The notes below the pieces were generated by a model. That model did not search any database, was not told the DNA's origin, and was given only the letters and a program-made list of their open reading frames with translations. A stretch of 64,000 nucleotides of DNA from Marasmius tenuissimus (lineage: Eukaryota > Basidiomycota > Agaricomycetes > Agaricales > Marasmiaceae), in the NCBI GenBank assembly GCA_029532415.1, contig JAQOTA010000050.1, positions 310,001 through 374,000 on the forward strand, written 5' to 3'. Shown here piece by piece: positions 37,594 through 47,731 of the stretch (positions are counted from its first letter, which is position 1; every line of letters begins with the position of its first letter). The translations under genes and the position numbers were made by a program.

Positions 37594-40500
37594 ATGGCGA
37601 GGGAGGCGAACAGATATCCTACAGGACAGTCTTCTCGGGAGCAGCGGACTGTTAATCTGACCGAAATTGCCTTCGATTCTTCCTCTTCATCTTATGCCGA
37701 ATCCTCTCGGAAATCCGCTCATATCATCACAGGGACATGGAATGGTACGAGGGTGGCGGTTAAGAGGTTGCTTCCAGAGTGCCGCCAGGATGTGAGTGCG
37801 ATTTTTCCTATAATCCCTACCCTATTCAACTTGGTATCGCCTAGGCTCTATCTCACTCTGCATTGACATGGTACGATCTAAGGCATCCAAACGTCTCGAC
37901 GGTCGTCGCGGTGTCCTCAGCATATGAAGTGCCCGCTTTTGTCGTTTTGCCCTATCACGAGAACGGAAATATGGCGCAATGGACTGCCAGACACGGGTCG
38001 GTTGACCGGGCCAGCTTGGTTAGTTAAATTCAGTTGTCCCATGACCAACTCACTCTCACCAAATTTCTGTTAAGATCTTTGATGTCGTCCTTGGAATGCA
38101 ATACCTTCACGCGGTGAGGGCGTCAAACACTATATCCCCCGAGTTAGAGCATGCTTTGCTCAACTTTATTCCCAGCGCAAAATCATACACGGCTCTTTGA
38201 GGCCGTCCAACATCCTCATCAACTCCAACGGTCGTGCTTGCGTATCAGATTATGATCTGCTCCCCCTTCAAGCCAGTCGTAGTCCTGACGCCTACAAATA
38301 TTATAGTCCCGAAGCGTGGAGAGGCGTACGTGGAGTCTCAAGTGCATCACTCGCTAACACTTTGGTCTGATAGTGGTCTACTTAGATTCTTTCCCGCCCT
38401 TCCGATGTGTTCGCATTCGCTATGTGCGCTTATGAGGTGAGCTATCCATGAGAACCTTCCCACTGTTTCGGTCTGGTCCAGGAACCTGCGCCTGGTGTGA
38501 TCACACGCTCACACATATCGTGCCTACAGCTGTTCTCGTCGACACCCCCGTGGGGCGTTCTCTCGGAGAAACGGGTTTACCGACTAGTGGTTCAGGACAA
38601 TCTTCGTCCTGATCGTCCTGACTCCAAGATTGGCAAAGAGAACGGTCTAGATAGTACCATCTGGGGTATTATTGAGGAGGCGTGGGCGGTGGAGCCCCGT
38701 TTGCGGCCAAACTTTGATATCATCCTCAGAATGTGGCAGAGTCGCTCCGTCGATGGCTCTTCATCGAGCCGAGAAGGTAAGTTGGACTAGTGGATTAGTG
38801 GCGTAGAGTTCGATACTGACATTTCACCTGTAGCACGGTCAAGGCCGAATGCCCGTGCTCCGGCCGTTGACAATGGGCAGCCCTCTCGACTGTATCGCGA
38901 CCGTCTCGAAGAAAGTCCCATCGAGTCATACCATACGTGCCCACCAGCATATTCTCGCGAAGCTTTGGCTCAGGCCGAGAGGTCTGAACCCTCACCGGAG
39001 TACAGTGATTACACCAGGATGACCGGTACCCCCAACCCTCGGGGAGAAACACCGAATCCGGGACCCCACCCATACAAGAAGTCGTCCATTCCCCCTGTTC
39101 CTAAGCAACATGATGGCGTAGGGGCAGACCCATCTATCCATACATCTGGTACGAGGGATATGTCAAGGGCATCTTCTCGTGCAAGAGGCGGAGTACCATT
39201 AGCACTCGTACCAGGATACCGTACCCAAGACAATCGGCGAGAGCCTGATTCCAGTGAGAACCTTTCACTTTTACACCCTCCATGCTAATTACGTTGAACT
39301 AGGGGCACCACCTCACTCTGCACCAGCGAGTCAACAACAGTTCTCCGAAGATGACGTTGCAAGGTCATTAACAGTGGTCCCTCAATCTGCCCCTCCCCTT
39401 CGGAAGCAGTATTCGTTAGACGAAACTACGCCCGGCCGTACTTACTTCACGAACTTCCCGAACGATATGAGATATGCTCTTCCCTCTACTACACCTAGCG
39501 TGGAATCCTCCGGACGGTCGTGGCGAGGTACTCAGATAACTGCCTCTTATTCGGAGCCCTCGGATTCGTACCCCACCAGAGACACGTCAGCCACCCTCGG
39601 TCGACCTCAACCTCAACCTTCCAGAACCGCAAACTGGTCACTGTCGATGTCTCGGAGACCGAGCACGAAACCTTCTGTCGCTGGTGAGTCGATCAGGTTG
39701 TGTCGGCCCCAACTTTGTAGCTCAACTTCACCTAGCACGACCGAGCCCTCATTTCCTTGTCCAGACACTTCAATCTGAGGTCAAGGCAGGCAGGAGGAGG
39801 GAGAGCATTGATGTACATTTGATCAAAATGTACGAATGTGCCGTGGAATCAGATAAGGACGCCTTCAGACTGGTCAATGCCGGAGCTGTACCTCTCCTAA
39901 TTCACCTCCTCAAGACGAGGGCGGCGGATGAATATGGTGTAGAGTTGATCCTGATCACGCTGGGTACACTTGCGTATGTCCTAGGCCCACAGTTTTCTAG
40001 TCAGTTGCATTCTCATCGTATTCCTCGTCGCTCTAGGTATGACCCAGTCAGTGCGAACACGATACATCGAACAGGGACAGCGGCCACCTTGGTCGAGATC
40101 GCGGATTACCCACCCACGCCTGACGTTGGAATCCTCGCTATCTGGTGTCTGAACCGAATATGCAGATCCCCCGAAGTCGCCCAAGGACTCGTCAAACAGG
40201 ATCTCACTGCCATCCTCGTTCGAGCATCCTCTCACTCCGAGCCCATAGTTCGAAACACGGCAATGTACTGCCTCGGAACTCTCATGCAAACCGACGCACT
40301 AGCCGAGTTTATGGCCTCCACAGGCATAGTTCCCATCATCGCCAACCACCTCCGCCTCGCAGCTGCCCCGTTAGTCCCCAGCTCCGACGGACTGTGCTCT
40401 GGTCTATACGCCGTAGCACGGATATCCCGTTCTATCAAGCTCGCCAAAGCTTTCGCCAACACCGGCTGCATCGAATGTCTGGCCTATCAGCTAAGAAATT

Positions 40501-41133
40501 CGACCGATCCAGAGGTGTTGCACTGGGCGGCGAGAGCAGCGGGATGTCTGATGAGACCAAATAGTAATGATATGGCAAAGATCCTTCTGGATGCTGGTGT
40601 CGCTCAAGGGCTTGCCAGATTGCCGACAGTTCTGCCCCAGAGCACTCTCCACCCTCTAGGATCGTTCGGTTTCACGATACAGAGGTTCAGCTGCGCTCAG
40701 TGGGGTGGTGCGACGAGGAAAGCGCTGGTAGAAGCCGGTGTCGTCGATGCACTCTTAGCTGCCCTCAGGGTTGTAGCAGACGAACGGTGTCAGGATGTTC
40801 ATGTGGATCTCGCGTTGGCTGTAAGCCTACTCGGAGATGTTGGTGGTACTGCCATTCGCAAAGAGATCGTGAATGCGGGTGGTATCGACATACTACGAAC
40901 CGTTGGGCAGAATGGCGCGCCAGAGGTTAGCAAGGCGTGTAGGATGGCAGTAACGAGCGTCACGGGGAATGTACTCTCTGGGAATGCAGGTGTGTATCTC
41001 GAACTGTTACCACTACCGCACCGAAGCTGACAATGGTCTAGCGTCTGCTAAAACTGCCCTAGCGCACAACTGGAATGGAGGTTGTCCCGATTACTATCCG
41101 ACATGCCCGCTCACGGTGGAGACATTGCGATGA
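37594..41133 (+). CDS. Pseudokinase-Armadillo fusion protein (copy 3)
   Basis: The start is ATG 37594 (MAREANRYPTGQ, good GCC-ATG-G context). The kinase-like half shows GTWNGTRVAVKRLLPECRQD (Lys kept), LRHPNVSTVVAVSSAY and VVLPYHENGNMAQW. It then has IHGSLRPSNILINSNGRAC in place of HRDLKxxN, VSDYDLLPLQ in place of DFG, and YYSPEAW. The C-lobe piece IWGIIEEAWAVEPRLRPNF is conserved. A disordered linker (about 38780-39690) is followed by the Armadillo half: GAVPLLIHLLKTRAADEYG, AIWCLNRICRSPEVAQ, MYCLGTLMQTDALAEFMAS, AARAAGCLMRPNSND and LAVSLLGDVGGTAIRKEIV. The final exon after a GTGTGT...TCTAG intron gives AHNWNGGCPDYYPTCPL and a short tail, ending with TGA at 41131-41133. It is closest to copy 1. 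No ATP-independent role is known. Confidence 0.84.
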
Positions 41134-41339
41134 ATTATGATGTTCTACGATATGCTACTTACAACGTCAGTACAGTATATACAAAGTTAGGGATAGTAGT
41201 AGTACCTGTATATTTATGGGCTAATGGAAAGGAAACGTATCATGAGTCAAGGTCCAAGTGAACGTAACGTTCGGTAACACAAGAAGGTATGAATTGATGA
41301 GGCGGCAGAACAGGAGCATGAGTGGTTCCGGCATATAGC

Positions 41340-43657
41340 CTAGTTTTCGATCAAAACTGGGTCAGGACCAATGAAAAACACCGTGTCCAAGGGTTGGAAG
41401 TCGCAATATCTCGGTATTTCTGAGCGCCCTCCGGTTATGTTGTGCCTAGGGGAGTGTTCGTCAGTCCAACAAATCAACTCTGACCAAGCAGGTCACTTAC
41501 TCCCCTTCGAGATGCGCTTCCATTGATAGCAGCGTATCTCTCTTGTCGCAAAGTTTGCAGACAAACCAGTCTCTTCGCCGCCCAAATCGAGCGGTACCAG
41601 GGCCATAGCAGTCCAATTCGGTGTCCTCTACAACCGCAGTATCGTCTTGGGAAGCAGGTAAAAACTCGGTGTGTTGCGGCGTATGGTTAGCCTATATGAG
41701 TATCCAAAGCTCAGTTAGCATCGTTCTTTCAGGCAAAAAGGGTACACCATACCGCATAGTTCACGGCCGCCGACCACCTAATGAACACCTTCGCACCGAG
41801 TATCCTTGAGCACTCGACGCATTGTACCAGGGGATTGCGCATCAACATCAACTTCGAGGACGACGTCGAGAAGTCTTGACCAAGCACTTGGCTGAACTCC
41901 TTGGTGACCGCAAGCGCCTCGGTGTGAAGCTGGATTTTGTCAAGGAACAAATCCTGTGGCACTTGCGAGGTGTCGGCACTCCGAATCCGCTCTCCCCAAT
42001 CAATCTTGCTGCGATTGCAACAGCGGTGCGATAGAATGGCAGGGTAGGTGTAGACCGATCTGGGGCATTGAGTGCACGAAAACATTGTCGTACAGAGGAA
42101 GAGGTCCGCTTGCGTGGCTTCAGTTCGATGATCTTGGAGCTTCCTGAGCAGTAACTCCGTCTTGGCCTCGTTCCACGACCGCACTTGCTGCAATAGCTCC
42201 AGCCGCTGAGCCTGAGAAACGTCCAAGATGACATTCGAGGTGATTGGAGGATCCTCGATTCTCGACCGGAAGGGCTCCGAAAGTGCAATGACATCGGCGT
42301 GAGGCATCACTAGACCCAACGGCAGGGTCTTGCTGAAGCCATTCAGGAAGTCGTTCAGAAGACTCCACCGCCGGATAATCTGACCACCTCTAACCCGTTC
42401 CTCGTGGAAATCTCGTGTATTCTCGACGAGGGAATGGATTTTTCTCCAAGCTGTACAAAGGAATGTATCATCACGGCGAACGTATGATGTGGGGAATACG
42501 CTTACCTGCATCTGTTATCGGCTGGCGGCATGCAGATTTGACAGCGGAGCAGTCCCGGAACATCGGGCTCTGGACAACCGCTCGGTGCCAGCCTAGCTCT
42601 TGCAACCTGTTTACTATCCTGAAAAATGGTGCGACTGTTTCAGAAGAGGGGAGAACATGGAGGCAAGGGAGAAGAACTCACTCCTCGTACCGCTGTTCTC
42701 GGGCTGCTCCCAATTCCGCTTCTCGAGACTCCTTGCGGTCCTTATCCCACAGCGAGCATGCCGCGACGGCCTAGAAACAGGGTTTATCTCTCACATAGAG
42801 GTACGATGAGTATCTGCTCACCTCAATCTGTGCATCATGTTCCTTAAGCCTTTCTCGAACCCACCTCTGTTGGTCTTCTGGTGAAAGGCTAACATAGTGG
42901 TTGTACAAATCTTCCGCCGCTTTGTTGGAGTAAATATGTTTGTACTCTATTGAGGAGATCAGTTTCGAGCCACAACTGCGATAGTGGCGTGATTCCTCAC
43001 TCGTAGACCCAGACTTGGAGATTATAATCATGGGTATCGTGACAAAGAGCTTTGACGGCGTATTCTGTACAAACTTGTCTAACTCCTGCGGACCTGAAAA
43101 ACTGGGCCAGGACCTAGTCAGTTGGTGCGTTCTTCGCTGAGGAATCTTCTATACGCACTGTATTCCCTGACATCTTTTACAACACCTCATGAGGGCATGC
43201 CAGTGTATTTGACGGATATTGGTGGCCTTGCAGTACTATAAGGAATGAGATGTCATTTCGTTTCCCTTTCCCAAAGTAAAAGGTAACGTACTCGACAATA
43301 TGTGTCAAATAACAGACTCGCGAATGCTGGTTCGCTCATTCTAAAAATGATACTAGGTACTTCGGACCTTTCTCGAGCCTTTCTCCATGCATGCGAAGCC
43401 GATCTGTCGAGCACAAACTTTCGTATAGTCTTCGTCGTCCTGGATAGCCTCAGAAGATCGTGAGGGTGTAGATAGCCGAATATCTGTGTAAATCGCGATA
43501 CTTGAATGTCAGAGGCGGTTCTAATCCACACAAACATGCAAAGCACCTCGTGAACAACATCCAAAGGTAAATTCTGTATGTTCTCTAGCACACCGCGCGA
43601 TCCTCGTAACTTTCTCGGGCCAGTCGTTTCCTTCGTTTTGAGCCTTTTCGATGGCAT
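41340..43657 (-). CDS. F-box protein with C-terminal zinc-finger modules (copy 2)
   Basis: The start is ATG 43657 (MPSKRLKTKETTGPRK). The F-box core is LPLDVVHE, a 63-nt intron, then IFGYLHPHDLLRLSRTTKTI and ASHAWRKARE. It is followed by a Cys-rich HCNATNIRQI..H..RCCKKC-type module. Downstream exons (42771-43031, 42700-42771, 42511-41729, about 41700-41503 and 41462-41340) carry FSCTQCPRSVYTYPAILSHR, VQCVECSRILGAK and FVCKLCDKR...H, each a probable zinc site. The tail is FFIGPDPVLIEN with TAG at 41340. F-box proteins link substrates to SCF ubiquitin ligases; the zinc modules would be the substrate side (inference). The same exon layout is seen in the copy at 47732-50071. Confidence 0.8.
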
Positions 43658-44246
43658 CTGAGCGTTCGATAAGCAAAACATAAGCTGAACAGAGGGAGTT
43701 TTGTCAAACCTTTACGACGATAAATGTTCGAAGTAGACCGTGATGGTCGTCAAAGGTCAAGATGTTGTGGAGTAGGGTTAGGTCCGAAGCGCTCAATCAA
43801 CCCATCACCTGACCGAATCTCTATTGTGTACAAAAGTGGGTCCATCACTGGCCACTCGCGGCATTCGTCGGACCGAGAATTTTACTCATCGGCAACAATC
43901 TCACGGCTTCTGTTAGGCAAATGGGCTCGGCCGCATAGCAAGTCATTCCAATTTGAAAGCGAGAGCCATCATGTAGTCTAAAAGAGGCTAGAGCCTTCAA
44001 AATATGCTTCTAAGAGATTGCGAAGATCAAGCGAAGATGCAATTCTCTACAGATTCGCGACAAGTTCGAGTCGATTCAAGAAATATGGCTGGCTCAACCC
44101 GAGAAGTTCCTCAATCTCTCATTTCTGATTCAAACCTTCCCACACACAGGTGTAATCCACTTCCATTTTCGGCTCTTCCAAACCATGTCTGCGGGCCAGG
44201 TCAATTGAATGTCAACTCAACTCCGGAATGTCCTCAATAAACCCAC
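43658..44246. promoter_or_regulatory. Intergenic region between F-box genes
   Basis: This holds the promoter of F-box copy 2 and the 3' flank of the divergent F-box copy. The short ORFs here are unsupported. Confidence 0.4.
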
Positions 44247-47200
44247 TCACTTGTGTCGCTGATGCCTCTTCACGGATTTTTCATTCATCACTCGAAGTCC
44301 TTTGCACTGTTTGTCAAGGCAAATGAACTGAGCTTCGTCTGGAACTCTGATCGGCTTGCGTGGGGCCACAGTATCGGTGCCGTCTGGGGAACAGAAAAAG
44401 TCCAACTCCTCCTGAGGAAGGCGAATACTGTGTCTGCATAAATGTAAAAGGGATTCAAGAGCGCGATATAATAGGAATTATAGGATACGCACTCTTCCAT
44501 GACGTGCCGGATCGCTTCAGCACGTTGCACGCCCTGGTCGAGATGACCGGGGCAATGATTACAGACCCAAATGTCCTGCGAATGGCTTGGATAGGTCTCT
44601 CGTCGTTTTACCAAGCTCGCGAAAGGCGATCGTAAGACCTTCCAGTCGTTCCCTTCGCTTGTGTAAGCGACTCGATGAGCAACCTAACCAAAAGAAGTTC
44701 TGAACTCTAGTCCATTAACCAGTGCCGCAGAGATCAAACATACAGCCTCTCGCCAGTTCCAAGCATCTCGTCGAACGATATCTGGACACGATCGACAGAC
44801 AAATCGGGCATCCCTCCTGTCCATATCTTTCGCGGACACCATATACCGATTCAACCCTAGCTCCTCGATGAGCGCACAAACAGCTCGAAACTCATCATGA
44901 GACCATTCTATCCGGAAGGACACGCTTGAATGCAGTCTCAGTGCCATCCAAATGATACACCGGAGGCAAGACCTCAGACGGTAAGTTGACATATCGCCTG
45001 AGAGGCGATAGGTATGGCGATATGCATGGCAAAGACCACCTGAGTTTTTTTAGCCTCGGGATTGGCAAACCATGCCTCAACCATGCGTACCGCCATACAT
45101 ATCGCCTCTCAGGCGATATGTCAACCTACCACCCGAGGTCTTGCCTCCGGTGATAGTGCATGTGTTGTACCACGTCCTCCCAGCCTATAAGACACACTCC
45201 CTGATCGCAAGAGCAGCAAAAGACATTGATTGCGAGTTGCAAAGGGTCGATGTCAGGCGGGAGGTTATCCTTGTTGACATCAATGAAAAGCTTATTCAGC
45301 ATGTGCTTTTTGATCCCTGATACCCAAGACTCGACAAACGACGGGATAAGGTCCTTAGCCTGTTTGACCGCCTCTCGGGCAACGGACGGATTATTGTAAA
45401 TGGGAGCCAGGTTGAGGAGACTGTCAAAGGGATGCATGGTGAACAAGAGCTCGTAGGGAGGCCAGAGTCGTAGAGTGATCGGTTTGAACGTTTTCCGGTG
45501 TTCGTGAATGATGATACATAGAAGCTCCGCACGCTCTCTTATTCGTCGTTACCTGATGCCAGCTTTAACGATTGCGCAATACTCGTTCCGCATTTTTTGC
45601 CAATCTAAAGGAGAGATTTAGTCTTGATAAGCGTCGCAATCAGAAGCAGTTGATGCGAACCAGACTCACTTCTATGAGTCAACGTTGTGCGTCTGAAGAT
45701 ATCTTGATTGAAGTAGACGTAACGCGAGTCGCATTGCCGGCTTATGAGCTCGCGCAGCTCACACTGGACTTCCGCCATGTCAGCCCCTGTAAATCCTTCT
45801 CGACGAAGACGTTTATTAATTCTCTATATCGAAGATAAAGTCAGGAAAGCGATGAATAAGGTCTACCGTTATTAAACACGCACCGTGCGAGCTGATTGTC
45901 AATCTTTCTCTCTTTCTCTGACATGGAACGTCGGTGAATGTCAATAAACCAAGCATTTACTTCACGTGCATGCTGAGTTTAGAGGAAAGTAAGAAGGGGT
46001 ACTGCACAGTGAGAAATAAGGAAGCAACAACTCACTTTCAGCTGCTTGGCGACATAAGTACCTTGAGTTCTTCTGTACTCTTTCATCGCCGATTTCGCTC
46101 CATCGACTCCATTTTCGATGTCAGTTTCTAGGCGAGCACACTCCTTCATCACAGTCTCGAAGTCAGCTCGGACGAAGTGGTCAGGCACAGTATAGCGAGC
46201 AGTGGGTGGTCCGCCTAGTAGCGAGGTGCAGATATATAAAGTAAGTATCGGCAACAGAAACACTGGGAAAGGACAATCTCACAGTGATCAAAAGTCTGCA
46301 GTATCAGATAGTAGTGAACCCGAACATCCACAGGTGGCCTGATCCTAAACAAGCGTTATCCAATCCGTCTTTGCGGCTCGTGGGCTCACTGCATACAAAT
46401 AAAACTCACCTTGAGCGCAGGCAAAGCTTACAAAGTCTCTTTCGAATGACAACGTTAGGTCGGACCGAATCAGATCTCTCGTCGCAGTCCTACCAAGATG
46501 GATGTTCAAAGGACTCAACGAGCGAGTGAGGGTGATAAGATACGTACATCACATTTCTGGGGACCAAACAGCAATCTGGCCCACTCCGAGCCATTCATAT
46601 CAACGGGGCACACGGGTACCGCGGGGTCGGTGGCTGAAGCAAAAGAACTCTTCCAGACGTGCCCGGAGGCCGAAGACGAGAGGAAATCCCTTAGAAATTT
46701 ATTCACTCGGCGAAGCGCGTCAGGGTCAACGGGATGAGCAGCGGATAGTATCTGTAGGGAGCCGTGAATAACCATTGGAGAGCCCGAAGGCCGTTCATTT
46801 GCCTCTTCGATCAATTCCCGAGGTAGCTCCACTAACCTGATCGCGAATTTCTTGAATTTGACCCGCTTCTGTGTACTCCCGCGCACCCAATTCCGAACGT
46901 GTATTGCCGCGAAGTTGACCCCTATATGAAAATGGATTTAGAATACGTGTCAGACGAGGAACAGCCGATACGCACAACATTTCGTTTCCTCTCCAAGTTC
47001 CAAGTTCCGAGAGTACCCCGCCATCTCACCGTCGTCCTCGCCAAAGAATGGCAACCTGTGCAAAAAGAGAGAATTGACCACTCAAAAACCAACCGGACCA
47101 CCAAGTCAGGAAACGCCCTCTACACGATTTTTGACATTGACCTCGTTACTCACATTTCGCCTGATGATCCCGAGTCCGATTCTGGTGAGTTATCGTAGTT

Positions 47201-47412
47201 GGTATCTTTCCAAAATCAGAGTCAACTAGGCAGAAAGCCTCGGCTTCGGGCTCGTCCTCTTCCTCGCCAAACGGAAGTGAGTCGACGTTGAAGAGATACT
47301 GGTGTTCGCGAGCAATAGCCTCCTTGGATGGACAATACGGCAAGCAAGTGAGAAGCGACCAGTTCGTGTCGGGAGAAGTTGAGTAAAAGTCTAAGTCTTC
47401 GTGGGTGCTCAT
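44247..47412 (-). pseudogene. Divergent F-box/zinc-finger gene interrupted by a foldback element
   Basis: The N-terminus at 47412 (MSTHEDLDFYSTSPDT) lies ahead of an F-box-like segment, VELPRELIEE / ILSAAHPVDPDALRRVNKFL / ASGHVWKSSF. Then follow a CKLCLRSR module, TFDHC, and helical exons (FETVMKECARLETDIENGVD; EVNAWFIDIHRRSMSEKERK). Next come CCSCDQGVCLIGWEDVVQHM and, beyond the insertion, FVCRSCPDIVRRDAWNWREA. The last exons give DIWVCNHCPGHLDQGV and FICLDKQCKG...KRHQRHK, with TGA at 44247. At 44958-45152 a foldback element sits in the coding exon and brings a stop codon 6 residues after HYH. Downstream of the site the frame also shifts or needs another intron. It is the most diverged of four family members here. 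Confidence 0.72.
44958..45152. mobile_element. 195-bp foldback (inverted-repeat) element
   Basis: The left arm begins CACCGGAGGCAAGACCTC at 44958 and the right arm ends with its reverse complement at 45152. The two arms stay near-identical for about 60 bp, including the internal palindrome ATATCGCCTGAGAGGCGATA. ATA flanks both sides (44955-44957 and 45153-45155), a likely 3-bp target duplication. Removing the element plus one ATA rejoins the F-box-family frame as HMHYHLDGTETAF. It has no coding capacity and is a MITE or foldback element. Confidence 0.8.
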
Positions 47413-47731
47413 GACGAGTACTAAGAGAAGGATGAGGGAGCCGGCTATATGTGCTCATCGGATGAGGCTAAGGCTGTGTGCACTGTGGGATTCTCCGATA
47501 AGCGAAGATGTCAAGCGAGGATGTAAACGTTCAGTGTTCAACGTTCAACCCTGGTGGGGGGAGGTGGAACGAATCATGAATCAAATAAGAACATGTATAC
47601 TATACCAGCGATACAACACTAGGACAAGTAGTACTTTACCATATATGTGACTGGTAGGAAGCAGAAAGTACAAGAAAGGGAGGTCAAATTACAAGATCCT
47701 AATCTACGAACCATTCGAAGACGTACTATTA
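47413..47731. promoter_or_regulatory. Short intergenic region
   Basis: This holds the promoter side of the interrupted F-box gene and the 3' flank of F-box copy 3. No gene. Confidence 0.4.
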
